Positions 18,411-27,146 of a stretch of 47,914 nt of DNA are shown here, one piece after another. The notes under the pieces are model-generated. The model was not told where the DNA came from and made no database searches. It saw only the letters and a program-made list of their open reading frames with translations. Both the position numbers and the translations under genes were made by a program. Within the stretch, counting starts at the first letter, position 1; every line of letters begins with the position of its first letter. Source of the stretch: an uncultured Clostridia bacterium (GTDB lineage: Bacteria > Bacillota > Clostridia > TANB77 > CAG-508); contig CALXMH010000010.1 in NCBI GenBank assembly GCA_944389425.1, positions 1 to 47,914 of the forward strand, in the 5' to 3' direction.

Positions 18411-19595
18411 TTACTCTACTGCTTTGTTTAATTTTTCTTTTATCTCTATTTTATTATTTACACTTTCTCTAATTAATGCATATATAATAGATGCAATTGG
18501 AACACCTACTGCAATTCCTGTAATTCCCCAAATAGCTCCACCAAGTGTTACTGCTACCATTACCCAAATACCTGGAAGTCCAACCGAATTTCCAACTACT
18601 TTTGGATATATAATATTACCTTCAATTTGTTGTAAAATTATAATATAAATTACAAAACCTACTGCAAGCATTGGATTTTGGACTGCAATTAGTATAAAAC
18701 CAACACCTGCTCCAATGAATGCACCAAAAATTGGTATTAAAGCTGTAAAGCCTATTAATACAGATATTGTAAGTGCATATGGCATACCAAAAATTATCAT
18801 ACCTATAAAACACAAAATACCCAAAATACATGCTTCTGTAACTTGTCCGGTTATAAACTTAGTAAATGCGGAATTAGAAACATTGCATATTTTTAAAACT
18901 TTTTCATTTAATTTACTTGGTAAATATGCTCTCATTAATTTTTTAAACTGATACCCTAACTTCTCTTTTTGTAATAAAATATACACTGCAAAAATTAGTC
19001 CAATAACAAAATTAGTAACACCAGTTGCAATAGAGCCCAATATGCTAATAGAAGAACTTAAAATATTGCCAGCCCAAGTTTGCAATAGCTTCATAGTCTC
19101 CTCATCTATATTATTCCAGTCTATATTAATATTTTTTATAGTATTATTAATTTCAGGATATTTATCTAGCATATCATATAACCAGTTTTGAACATCTGTC
19201 GCAATACCTGGTATGTATGAGCTTATAGAATCAATTGTACTAATTAAACCTGGTATAACTAAAAATATAACAAAAAATATAACAGCAAATAAAATTAGCA
19301 TAGAAAGAAAAATTGCAAGCGGTCTTTTAATTTTAGCTAAAACTTTATTCTTCTTTTTATTTTTAAGCCATTTATTTTCAACTAAACTAACAATAACATT
19401 AAGAACAAATGCAATACATGCCCCTAAAATAAATGGTTTCAAAATACTAAAAATAGAATTAACCCCTCCAAAAATCAATCCTAAATTTTGAAGTCCCCAA
19501 TAAATTAAAATACCAATAAACACAATAAAAATAATTTTCTTAGTATTTTCCTTATCCAATTTCATATAATCCCTCACTTTATATATATAATCCAA
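18411..19595 (-). CDS. AI-2E family transporter (PerM/YtvI type)
   Basis: 394 residues, about eight membrane helices, with the family-typical segments: N-terminal pair of helices, a soluble stretch around WLYDMLDKYPEINNTIKNI, then GLIFAVYILLQKEK, ITGQVTEACILGILCFIG, ALIPIFGAFIGAGVGF and the C-terminal QQIEGNIIYPKVVGNSVGLP. This family exports small molecules or ions; the name AI-2E does not prove autoinducer transport. Length is normal. It is transcribed separately, with its own terminator. Confidence 0.9.
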   Translation of the reverse strand: MDYIYKVRDYMKLDKENTKKIIFIVFIGILIYWGLQNLGLIFGGVNSIFSILKPFILGACIAFVLNVIVSLVENKWLKNKKKNKVLAKIKRPLAIFLSMLILFAVIFFVIFLVIPGLISTIDSISSYIPGIATDVQNWLYDMLDKYPEINNTIKNINIDWNNIDEETMKLLQTWAGNILSSSISILGSIATGVTNFVIGLIFAVYILLQKEKLGYQFKKLMRAYLPSKLNEKVLKICNVSNSAFTKFITGQVTEACILGILCFIGMIIFGMPYALTISVLIGFTALIPIFGAFIGAGVGFILIAVQNPMLAVGFVIYIIILQQIEGNIIYPKVVGNSVGLPGIWVMVAVTLGGAIWGITGIAVGVPIASIIYALIRESVNNKIEIKEKLNKAVE

Positions 19596-19615
19596 AAAAA
19601 TAAATAAAACTATGC

Positions 19616-19641
19616 AAAAAGGCGGAAAAAATCCGCCTTTA
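19616..19641 (-). terminator. intrinsic terminator of the small gene
   Basis: AAAGGCGGA and TCCGCCTTT arms, loop of A, T run. It overlaps the zero-frame stop of the 70-residue gene but lies clear of the alternative +1-frame stop at 19650. Confidence 0.88.
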
Positions 19642-19851
19642 TTTGACTCTTAAAAAATTCTGTTTCCGAAATGCCTTAATGTTTTCAACATTCATCATTC
19701 CAGTTAAAGGATTTCCAAAGTCTGTAACATGGTCCTGTGCCTTGCACATATTAATAAGATTAATGCATTCCTCTCTTCCACATGCCTTAACATTGCCATG
19801 CTCATCAAAAACCTTATTAAATTGTTCAACCATTGCCTGTAACTTTTCCAT
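19639..19851 (-). CDS. small monocistronic protein, uncharacterised
   Basis: 70 residues in the zero frame, with ACGREECINLINMCKAQDH and DFGNPLTGMMNVENIKAF visible. It has a near-perfect promoter (19900-19928), an AAAGGAGGG site and its own terminator, so it is a real and probably well-expressed gene. Near the end there is an in-frame CGG followed by A (19665-19668). If it behaves like the other CGGA sites in this window, the product ends AFGNRIF with a stop at 19650-19652 instead of AFRKQNFLRVK. No homolog comes to mind to decide between the two. Confidence 0.75.
   Translation of the reverse strand: MEKLQAMVEQFNKVFDEHGNVKACGREECINLINMCKAQDHVTDFGNPLTGMMNVENIKAFRKQNFLRVK
19665..19668 (-). other. 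unresolved CGGA site in the 70-residue gene
   Basis: TTT CGG AAA is open in the zero frame for 10 more codons. The +1 reading TTT (C) GGA AAC stops after 5 codons, before the terminator stem. Both products are plausible. Confidence 0.4.
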
Positions 19852-19899
19852 TACATAACCCTCCTTTAAAAACCAGAGTCAATAAAAAACTGTATAAAG

Positions 19900-19928
19900 A
19901 TTATATAACAAAATGTCTGTTTTGTCAA
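19900..19928 (-). promoter_or_regulatory. sigma-A promoter, small gene
   Basis: TTGACA, 17 bases, TATAAT on the minus strand: both hexamers perfect. It drives the 70-residue gene. Confidence 0.9.
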
Positions 19929-20004
19929 TTTTTAGTAAGAGTGGAAAATCAGTACTCATTTTCTTTTTATTTCATCTGTACTCTATACCATATAAGTCTT
20001 TATC

Positions 20005-21335
20005 TTATACATTGTTATTAGAATCCATTTCTATAAAAAAGCTAGCACGAAATCCGTACATCGCTATACGTATAGTTTTCATTATAAGCAGCATGATAAG
20101 CCACAGGGTAAATATCAGTCTTATTGCTACAAGTACCACCTCTAAATGCTCTGTATGTCTCGGTTGAATATTTTTCTTGTGTCCATTCCCATATATTACC
20201 GGCTAAATCGTATATGTTGTTTGCTTTCCAATATTCACTTGTTCCTGTTTCTTGTTTTGAACCGCTATCTTTTTTTGCATCTCCTACTGATTCAATATAA
20301 TTTCCCCAACTATTACTATTAGCTTGTATATTTTCTATTGACATGTTTTTTGTTTCTCCTAAAACAGATGTTGATATTGTTGCTTTGTCTATTAACCAGT
20401 TTAATACACTGTCCCATTCTATTCCATACATCAAATGCATATTTTCAATTTTGCTGTTTGTACAAGCATCTATCGCCATTGGTTGAGTTATTTCTGTCAA
20501 TGGTAAAACATCACGCTTGCTCTGTACTATATCTCCTGTTCCTTGACTTGCCTCATATCTTCCTATATAGAATCCTTTGTAATGTCCTACACTATCAAGC
20601 ATATCTTGATATTCTGACGTTGTAGAATCCTCCCAGAATTTATTTTGCTTTTCTGTATCATTTGCTGGATTTGTTACAACAGGGTGTTCTCCTACAATAT
20701 GATTGCTACCATTCCAATATGGTCCATTCCATGCTAACATTTTAAAATCATTTGCAAAATCCGGAATTGATATCCATACAAATTCATTAAAATCTGGTAC
20801 TGTTCCACTTGTTTGGCCATTGTCATATGTTATGGCATTGTCTACTATTACTATTCCTTTATTTATATCATCTACTGTTATATTATTCCATTGGTCTGCT
20901 GGCATTATTTCTTTTACACTTCCATCTTGCCCTGGTAAGCTATATGTTGAATTACTTCCTGTTAATATGGCTGGTGCAAATCCAGCTGGTATTGTTATTT
21001 GTACATTACTGTTTGCGTCTGGCTTTATTGTTGTGTTTTCTGTGGCTAGTCCATTTTCATTTACCTTTGGGGGCTCTACTGGGTCTGGTGGAGTTGGTGG
21101 ATTATCCTCATTTCCTCCTTCTAAGTAATTTTGAAAGTATTTCTCTATATCATTTAAGAATTGTTGCTCAGTAGCAACACTATTGTTGTACTTTCCAACT
21201 ACATTTTCGGCATTTCCTATTATATTGCCTTGCCCTGTTAAAGTAGCTAGTGCTACTCCTGCTAGTATCAATAGCACTATTATTGTTATTACTAGTGCTA
21301 TTAATGTAATTCCGTCTTTCTTTTCTCTTTATCAT
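20005..21335 (-). CDS. prepilin-like protein with SUMF1-like C-terminal domain, needs two +1 shifts
   Basis: Start ATG 21333-21335 (GAGGGAG upstream) gives MIKRKER, then CGGA. Only the +1 shift joins this to G-ITLIALVITIIVLLILAG, the type IV prepilin cleavage site and helix; the -1 Gly needed by prepilin peptidase is the shifted residue (8). A linker leads into a formylglycine-generating-enzyme/SUMF1-like domain (GFYIGRYEAS, NIYDLAGNIWEWTQE, AFRGG). In the zero frame it ends at VRISC (stop at 20042). A second CGGA (20053-20056) gives DVGFRASFF, the standard SUMF1 GFR motif, and a stop at 20005. Both shifts give 442 residues. The SUMF1 fold here is more likely a binding domain, as in diversified surface proteins. 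Closest relative in the window is 38254-39571. Confidence 0.82.
20053..20056 (-). other. CGGA shift site near the 3' end of the first SUMF1-like prepilin gene
   Basis: GTA CGG ATT TCG TGC TAG in the zero frame; GTA (C) GGA TTT CGT GCT in the +1 frame gives the conserved GFR motif. The homologous gene at 38254 has a CGGA at the same motif. Confidence 0.88.
21311..21314 (-). other. CGGA shift site at the prepilin cleavage glycine
   Basis: AGA CGG AAT TAC leads nowhere. AGA (C) GGA ATT ACA gives RGITL. The three other prepilin genes in the window have an ordinary Gly codon here. Confidence 0.85.
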
Positions 21336-21465
21336 GTATCTTCTCCCTCTTTCATTTGTATTATTTTTATATTTTATATCTTACCATATTATCTTCAAAA
21401 ACTACTAACCTTATACCGCTATTTATTAAATTTAATGAATAATTAATAGTGAATAATTTTATTTT

Positions 21466-21667
21466 GTAGAGTAGCCGAGAGAGGGCGTGGATTAAAATTT
21501 ATGGAGCGACGAATGTAGCCGGAGTGGTCGTACAAACTCTTATTAACATTAAATGAGGGCGCGTTCTTTCGAGAGGCTCGTTTAATGTTCTATTAGAGTT
21601 TGTGTGGCCACGCAGGCGTGCCGAGGAGCGTAATAAATTTTAATCCACGCCCTCTCTCGGCGGCTAT
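21466..21667. repeat. long inverted-repeat element, copy 1 (202 bp)
   Basis: It begins GTAGAGTAGCC and ends GGCGGCTAT like the copies at 36692 and 39698. Its arms (about 30 bp, starting GCCGAGAGAGGGCGTGG) are different in sequence yet complementary to each other. The interior has a second long stem: ACAAACTCT near 21532 pairs with AGAGTTTGT near 21594. It lies between the leader RNA and the prepilin gene. Confidence 0.85.
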
Positions 21668-21705
21668 AAATAATACAACTCACTTAATCACACGCAAATC
21701 AAAAC

Positions 21706-21872
21706 AAAAAGACACATAAACCTAGTTATCACAATAACTAAGTCCATATGCCTTATAAATCTATATATTTCTCCTATTTAATTTCTCTAACAAACTACCT
21801 GTGTGTGTGTGTGTGTACTCCTATGCGACTTTCAGCCATTTTAATACAACTCCTTCTTTCGTTCTAACTAAT
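21706..21872 (-). ncRNA. prepilin leader RNA with (CA)7 tract, copy 1
   Basis: A discrete unit of about 167 nt from the promoter at 21879 to a 19-bp terminator stem followed by UUUUU. It contains a mini-ORF with AAGGAG before it: MAESRIGVHTHTQVVC, stop. Alternating CAC (His) and ACA (Thr) codons come from the CA repeat. Copies at 32625, 36850 and 39855 share the tract, the ORF core and the terminator architecture. It could be an independent small RNA or an attenuator of the downstream prepilin gene. Confidence 0.72.
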
Positions 21873-21878
21873 GTAAAC

Positions 21879-21907
21879 ATTATATACTATATAAGTCAAC
21901 CCGTCAA
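21879..21907 (-). promoter_or_regulatory. promoter of leader RNA copy 1
   Basis: TTGACG, 17 bases, TATAAT on the minus strand, just after the stop of the 71-residue gene. Confidence 0.88.
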
Positions 21908-21909
21908 TT

Positions 21910-22125
21910 TTAGTAATTTACATATTCCTCTCCACAAACACCCTGTCTCCATGAAAAATTAGCAGGTTTTCCATCTCTTCCAATAATAAAGCTTCTTTCT
22001 TTATTATTGCTAGATGCTATCCAATTATGTCTGCAAATATAATTAGGCTTAATTAACATGAAAATTAAAATTAAAACAACTATTATTCCTAAAACAATAC
22101 CAAAAACAATTATACCTTTTTTCAT
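21910..22125 (-). CDS. small single-pass membrane protein
   Basis: 71 residues: MKKGIIVFGIVLGIIVVLIL begins one membrane helix, followed by a roughly 45-residue outer domain with two Cys (YICRHN and GVCGEEY) that could form a disulfide. No lipobox. AAAGGAG lies upstream of the ATG. Unknown function; not similar to the prepilins next to it. Confidence 0.6.
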   Translation of the reverse strand: MKKGIIVFGIVLGIIVVLILIFMLIKPNYICRHNWIASSNNKERSFIIGRDGKPANFSWRQGVCGEEYVNY

Positions 22126-22224
22126 AAAATATATCTCCTTTCATTATAAAGTTTAACAACAATCTCTTTTTAAAGTATAATTATTATATCAAACGACTTA
22201 CTTTTTGTCATCAAAAAAAAGCAA

Positions 22225-22259
22225 AAAAATGGACGGATTTAACTTTACCGTCCATTTTT
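22225..22259 (-). terminator. terminator of the ABC importer operon
   Basis: AAATGGACGG and CCGTCCATTT arms, an AT loop, A and T runs on each side. Confidence 0.88.
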
Positions 22260-22263
22260 CTGT

Positions 22264-23292
22264 CTATTTAACCATCTCTACTGCTTTATTGGCATAATAG
22301 TTATTTACAATTTCATTATATGGTGCTTTTTGTTCTAATTCTCCGGCTTCTGTCATTACTGTTTGTAATCTTTCAAAAGCTTCTTCTGATAAGTATGGTG
22401 TTTCATTCCATGCATCTATATCTTTATATTTTTGCATAACTTCTGTTAACACTTCCAAATCTGTATCTGGGAAGAAATATGCAATAGCTTTTGCCACATC
22501 TTCTGCTGAATTATTCTTTACCCATTGTTGACCTTTATAAATTGCATTTACAAATCTTTGAATCAAATCTGAATTTTCCTCTATATAGCTCTTTTTAGCA
22601 AAATATGCTGTATATGGTATTTCTCCTGCCTCTTCTCCTACTGATGCAACAACATAGCCTTTACCAGCACTTTCAACTTGTGAAGCAGTTGGTTCAAACA
22701 ATGTTACAAAATCTGCATTACCAGCAGAAAATGCACCTGCCATTAAATCAAATTTTATGCTATCATCTAGGACTGCATCTGTCTCTGGGTTTAGTCCATT
22801 TTGTTTAAGCACATATTCAAAAGTCATATATGGTACTCCGCCTTTTCTTCCTGGAATTATTGTTTTACCTTTTAAATCTGTCCACTCAAAATCTGGTCTT
22901 TCCTCTCTACTTACTAAAAAAGACCCATCTCTTTTAGTTAATTGAGCAAACACCTGTGTAAAATCTTCTTTTCCTTCGTTATACACATAAATTGAAGCTT
23001 CTGGTCCTGCAAATCCAATATCACATTGATTAGAAAGAACAGCTGTCATAACTTGATCTGCACCTTGACCTGTTGTAATTTCTACCTCTATGCCATTTTC
23101 TTCAAAATATCCATTTGTAATTGCTGCATACTGTGGTGCATAAAAAACAGAACGTGCTACCTCGTTTACTTTAACTTTTGTAAGTTCTTCTCCTTCATTT
23201 TCATTTGTATTATTCATGTTAGCAATTATTCCAGATACAACTCCTGCAATAACAAGAACTATAATAATTGCATATATTACATATTTTTTCAA
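22264..23292 (-). CDS. ABC transporter substrate-binding protein, NitT/TauT (NMT1-like) type
   Basis: 342 residues. N-terminal hydrophobic helix serves as membrane anchor (no lipobox Cys). Then the periplasmic-binding fold of the SsuA/ThiY/NMT1 group: APQYAAITNGYFEENGIEVE, GQGADQVMTAVLSNQCDIGFAG and the DLKGKTIIPGRKGG segment. It captures a small organic substrate outside the cell (sulfonate, pyrimidine precursor or similar; not decidable). The start is TTG at 23290-23292, supported by an AGGGGGG site. It is the last gene of the three-gene importer operon and overlaps the permease's restored 3' end by almost nothing (1-base gap). Confidence 0.9.
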   Translation of the reverse strand: MKKYVIYAIIIVLVIAGVVSGIIANMNNTNENEGEELTKVKVNEVARSVFYAPQYAAITNGYFEENGIEVEITTGQGADQVMTAVLSNQCDIGFAGPEASIYVYNEGKEDFTQVFAQLTKRDGSFLVSREERPDFEWTDLKGKTIIPGRKGGVPYMTFEYVLKQNGLNPETDAVLDDSIKFDLMAGAFSAGNADFVTLFEPTASQVESAGKGYVVASVGEEAGEIPYTAYFAKKSYIEENSDLIQRFVNAIYKGQQWVKNNSAEDVAKAIAYFFPDTDLEVLTEVMQKYKDIDAWNETPYLSEEAFERLQTVMTEAGELEQKAPYNEIVNNYYANKAVEMVK

Positions 23293-23293
23293 A

Positions 23294-24110
23294 TTATTCC
23301 CCCCTATTTACTTTGTTTTTAACAACTAATTTTTCCAGCAATACAACAGATTGATATAAAACAGTTGCTAGAATTGCTAAAATAATTACACTAGCCATTA
23401 CTAGGTCTAATTTAAATACTTGGCCTCCATACACAATTAGATATCCGAAGTCCTCCTTTTGAAACAAGAAATTCTCCTGTAATTACACCTACTAGTGATA
23501 ATCCTATGTTTATTTTTAGTGAATTAAAAAATGTTGAAATATTTGCTGGTATTACAATTTTAGTTAATACCTGCCACTTTGTGCTGTTAAAACTCTTAGC
23601 CATTTTAATTTTTTCTTTATCCGTATTTTTAAATCCATTAGAAATTTCCAAAATTGTTACAATTAAAGAAATGGCAAGCCCCATAACAATTATTGCTGGC
23701 ATTCCTGAACCAACCCATACAATTATTACTGGTCCAAGTGCCGTTTTGGGTAAACTATTTAATATTACTAGAAATGGATCAAATACTTTTGAAAGAAAAT
23801 TTGACCACCATAAAATAATTGCAATAATTATTCCAAGCATGGCTCCTGATAAAAATCCTACAATTGTTTCAAAACACGTAATTCCTATATGTGTTAATAA
23901 TCCATTTGACGATAAATTTACCAAGGTCTCCCAAATTCTAGATGGTTGGCTCATTATAAAACTATCAATAATTTTGGCATTTGCTAAAACTTCCCATAAA
24001 ATAATTAATCCAAGAACTAATGCAATTTGTACTACAATTACTGATATTTTATCTTTTTTTAACTTTCGTAGATATTTTTTTCTATCATTTGATATGTTTT
24101 CATTTTTCAT
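23294..24110 (-). CDS. ABC transporter permease, SsuC/TauC type, needs +1 shift at CGGA
   Basis: Membrane subunit of the importer. N-terminal helices, then the cytoplasmic EAA-type loop EISNGFKNTDKEKIKMAKSF. In the zero frame it ends at GGLRISNCVWRPSI (stop 23412), losing the last two helices. The break is CGGA at 23444-23447. The +1 frame reads GGLGYLIVYGGQVFKLD and on to NRGE and a stop at 23294-23296, giving 271 residues, normal for the family, and a stop one base before the next gene's start. The ATG at 24110 overlaps the ATPase stop by one base. Confidence 0.87.
23444..23447 (-). other. CGGA shift site in the permease
   Basis: CTT CGG ATA TCT becomes CTT (C) GGA TAT CTA; residue 222 is Gly in the conserved GLGYLI segment of SsuC/TauC permeases. 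Confidence 0.87.
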
Positions 24111-24872
24111 TAATCACCAAGCTCCTTCCATAATGTATCAAAATATTTGCTAAATTTAGGGCTTTCTCTGCAATTTAGTGGTGTTCTATTTGGTATATCA
24201 AACTCTATTTTGTGTATATTTTTAATTTTGGCAGGTCTTTGACTAAGTACTATTACTCTATCGGACATACTTATCGCCTCTGATATATCATGTGTTACCA
24301 TTAATGCTGTGATATTTTCGGCTTTTAAAATGTTGTATATATCTTTTGTTACATTAATTCTAGTTTGATAATCTAATGCTGAAAAAGCTTCGTCTAGTAA
24401 CAAAATTTGTGGTCTAACTGCTAGTGTTCTAATTAATGCAACTCTTTGTCTCATTCCACCAGATAATTGTGCTGGATATTTATTTTTAAAGTCGTATAAA
24501 TCGTATTTTTTAAGTAAATTATTTACATATTCTATGTTTTCTTTATTTTTTGTATTTCTTATTTCTAATCCAAGTAACACATTTTTATAAATAGTTCTCC
24601 ATTCAAGCAAATTATCTTTTTGTAGCATATACCCCATTTTAGGCGAAATTCCATCTGTTTTTTCTCCGTTTAACATATACTTCTCCACTTGTTTTTGGTT
24701 CTAATCCTGCAATTATAGATAAAAGAGTAGATTTGCCACATCCACTAGGTCCGATTATACTTACAAATTCACCTTCACTTACAGAAAAGCTTATATTATC
24801 TAGGGCATTTATTTCTCCATTTTTAGCTTGATATTTTTTGCTAATATGCTTTATTTTTAAAACATCTTTCAC
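24110..24872 (-). CDS. ABC transporter ATPase, SsuB/TauB type, needs +1 shift at CGGA
   Basis: Cytoplasmic ATPase of the importer. Walker A is GPSGCGKST, Q-loop MLQKDNLLEWRT, signature LSGGMRQRVALIRTL, Walker B LLLDEAFSALD and the switch His in VTHDISEA. The zero frame ends as KRRKNRWNFA, and a second ORF starts inside the gene. The break is CGGA at 24665-24668; skipping C gives VKGEKTDGISPKMGYMLQ and one 253-residue protein, the normal length. I chose GTG at 24870-24872 because AGGAGG lies 6 bases upstream; a longer ORF upstream of it lacks homology. Confidence 0.88.
24665..24668 (-). other. CGGA shift site in the ABC ATPase
   Basis: AAA CGG AGA AAA becomes AAA (C) GGA GAA AAA; residue 69 is the Gly in the turn that follows the SGEV segment in this ATPase family. 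Confidence 0.85.
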
Positions 24873-24954
24873 TTGAAACCTCCTATAATTTATCATAGTA
24901 CATTTTATGTATATTTAAGTTAAATTGTTACGTCGAAATCCTCATTATGTTTAC

Positions 24955-24983
24955 TTTACTTTTATTAATTTTTTAAGTATAAT
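24955..24983 (+). promoter_or_regulatory. promoter of the RluA-type gene
   Basis: TTTACT, 17 bases, TATAAT. The expected transcript start (about 24990) coincides with the ATG at 24991, which has no Shine-Dalgarno sequence: a probable leaderless mRNA. Confidence 0.6.
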
Positions 24984-24990
24984 AAATAGT

Positions 24991-25876
24991 ATGAAAAAAT
25001 TAGTTGTAAGTAAAAAATATGAAGGCAAAAAAATTGTAAATTTTTTGCTTGGAGAATTTAATAATTTAAAACAAAGTAGTATTTACAAAGCACTTAGAAA
25101 AAAAGATATTATTGTGAATAATAAAAGAATTAATGAGAATGTGATTGTTCATTCTGGTGATTTAATTACAGTGTATATTACAGATGAGCAATTATATGGA
25201 ACTGAAAATAATTTAAATATGGTTTATGAAGATGATAATATTTTGCTAATAAATAAACCTTCTCGGAATTTCTGTTACAGATAGTTCTCTTAATGAAAAA
25301 ACACTATTTTCTATTGTAAAAAGCTATTGTAATACTGCACTTCCTTGTCATAGATTAGATAGAAATACTTGTGGATTAGTTCTATTTGCCAAAAATGAAA
25401 ATGTATGTAATATACTTATGGAAAAATTTAAGCAAAGAGAAATAGATAAATATTATGTTACCCTTGTGCATGGCATTCCAGAGGAACAAGAAAAAACAAT
25501 GCAAGCATACTTATTTAAAGATAATAAAAAATCTATTGTATTTATATCAGATGTACCTAAAACTGGTTATCAAAAAATAATTACTAGTTATAAAGTACTC
25601 TCTTCTAATAAAGAAAAAAACATATCTCTTTTGGAAGTAAAACTTGAAACAGGAAGAACTCATCAAATAAGAGCACATTTAGCTCATATTGGTCATCCAA
25701 TTATTGGTGATGGTAAATATGGAATTAATAAAGTAAATAAAATGTTTAATGCTAAAACTCAATATTTAACGAGCTACAAAATGGTATTTAATTTTAAAAC
25801 CGAAAGTGGAATTTTAGATTATCTAAATGGAAATGAATTTTCTATACCTTTTGATAATTATTGTAAACTTATTTGA
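24991..25876 (+). CDS. RluA-family pseudouridine synthase, needs +1 shift at CGGA
   Basis: RNA pseudouridine synthase of the RluA/RluD family, acting on rRNA or tRNA. It has an N-terminal S4 RNA-binding domain (KLVVSKKYEGKKIVNFLL to GDLITVYI), then the catalytic domain with HRLDRNTCGLVLFAK, where the Asp is catalytic, and the GRTHQIRAHLAHIGHPIIGD motif. In the zero frame it stops right after NKPS (stop near 25284). The break is CGGA at 25264-25267. Skipping C gives the universal NKPSGISV and joins into 294 residues. I prefer ATG 24991 to an upstream TTG at 24925, because the S4 domain starts here and the promoter overlaps the longer version. Confidence 0.88.
25264..25267 (+). other. CGGA shift site in the RluA-type gene
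   Basis: TCT CGG AAT TTC becomes TCT (C) GGA ATT TCT; residue 92 is the nearly invariant Gly of the NKPSG motif. This is the only plus-strand site. Confidence 0.9.
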
Positions 25877-25877
25877 G

Positions 25878-25906
25878 TTGACAAAAAATGCATAGGATTA
25901 TATAAT
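25878..25906 (+). promoter_or_regulatory. promoter of the AAA/CYTH gene
   Basis: TTGACA, 17 bases, TATAAT, both perfect. CATAG and CTATG arms overlapping it, followed by T-rich sequence, may also terminate the RluA-type transcript. Confidence 0.85.
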
Positions 25907-25995
25907 TATTCTATGTATTTTTTATATGAAAAAACAGTAGATTTATGTTTTTTCATTCATGCAAATCTTTTTAGGCAACAAAGGAGGGCATTATT

Positions 25996-27105
25996 ATGAG
26001 TAAAAAGATTTACAAATTTGTTTTAACAGGTGGTCCTTGTGCTGGTAAAACCACTGCACTTACGACCATTAATAATGTTTTTACCCAAAAGGGGTACACT
26101 GTTTTAATTGTACCGGAAACGGCAACTGAGATAATTTTAAGTGGTGTTCATCCATGGGATTCTTCTCCAAAAGCCGTTTTAGATTTTGAGTATGCAATTA
26201 CTGCAAAACAAATTTTAAAAGAAGATTTGTATGAAAAAATTATAAAGACCATTCCAAATGATAAGATTCTTGTGGTTTACGACAGGGGTATTATGGATGC
26301 AGCTGCGTTTATGCCAGGTGAAAATTTTAGTGATTTTCTATCTCAGTTTTCACTTACCAAAGCCACTGCAATGTCTAGATATGATGCTGTGTTTCACCTA
26401 GTAACTGCTGCTAAAGGTGCAATTGAATTTTATACTCTTGCAAATAATGCAGCACGTAGTGAAACTCCAAGCCAAGCAATTTTGGCTGATAACAGAACAA
26501 TAAATGCTTGGAATGGGCATCCTCATTTTAGAGTCCTAGATAACAGTACTGATTTTTCTGGGAAATTAAATCGGCTTATTGCAGAAATATGTTCTTGCAT
26601 TGGCGAACCTGTTCCCATTGAGGGAGAACGTAAGTATTTAATTGAATACCCTGATTTTGAAGCTATATCTAAACAAGTAAATCTCATTTGTTTAAATATT
26701 GTTCAAACATATCTGCATTCTTCTAATAAGAATGTGGAACGGCGTATTCGTCAAAGAGGTATTGGTAATGATTTTACATATTACTATACTGAAAAGCGGT
26801 ACTTTGAAGGTGGCAAAAGAATAGAGTTTGAGAAAAAAATATCTATAAAAGAATATATGCAACTTTCTCTTGAAGCAGACACTTCTTTGCATCAAATTAT
26901 AAAGAAGAGATATTGCTTTATTTATGAGAATCAATATTTTGAGCTAGATATTTATCCATTCTCGACTACTTATGCCATCTTGGAAATTGAACTTACTGGA
27001 CTTACTCGCGAAGTAAAACTTCCTGAGTTTATAAAAAAAGTTAAAGATGTTACCCTTGATTCTCGCTATAAGAATTATACTTTGGCAAAATTAGGTACTT
27101 TATAA
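25996..27105 (+). CDS. AAA-type NTPase fused to a CYTH-like domain
   Basis: 369 residues. The N-terminal part has Walker A GGPCAGKTT (12-20) and a Walker B-like LVVYDRGIMD, as in AAA_28-type kinases/ATPases. The C-terminal half begins GERKYLIEYPDF and carries VERRIRQRG, KKRYCFIYENQYFELDIY and LEIELT, the pattern of a CYTH (triphosphate tunnel) domain that binds phosphorylated nucleotides. The function is unproven. It has three in-frame CGG codons (26572, 26740, 26797) followed by C, C and T, all fitting Arg; no other clearly read gene in the window has CGG as Arg. Base use is also less AT-biased, suggesting recent transfer. It has an AAAGGAGGG site, its own promoter and terminator. Confidence 0.85.
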   Translation: MSKKIYKFVLTGGPCAGKTTALTTINNVFTQKGYTVLIVPETATEIILSGVHPWDSSPKAVLDFEYAITAKQILKEDLYEKIIKTIPNDKILVVYDRGIMDAAAFMPGENFSDFLSQFSLTKATAMSRYDAVFHLVTAAKGAIEFYTLANNAARSETPSQAILADNRTINAWNGHPHFRVLDNSTDFSGKLNRLIAEICSCIGEPVPIEGERKYLIEYPDFEAISKQVNLICLNIVQTYLHSSNKNVERRIRQRGIGNDFTYYYTEKRYFEGGKRIEFEKKISIKEYMQLSLEADTSLHQIIKKRYCFIYENQYFELDIYPFSTTYAILEIELTGLTREVKLPEFIKKVKDVTLDSRYKNYTLAKLGTL

Positions 27106-27107
27106 GC

Positions 27108-27142
27108 AAAAAAAACCAGTTCTTTTATAGGACTGGTTTTTT
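27108..27142. terminator. bidirectional terminator between the AAA/CYTH gene and rplS
   Basis: AAAACCAGTTC and GGACTGGTTTT arms with A and T runs on both sides. Confidence 0.9.
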
Positions 27143-27146
27143 ATAA

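Noticed and set aside
24639-24896. Separate short ABC ATPase gene
   Set aside because: It is the 5' part of the single ATPase gene, joined at CGGA to 24110-24688; a GTG start at 24872 fits the ribosome binding site.
24873-24990. Riboswitch (TPP or similar) for the ABC importer
   Set aside because: Only a short divergent gap lies upstream of the ATPase gene, too small for a riboswitch and without a terminator.
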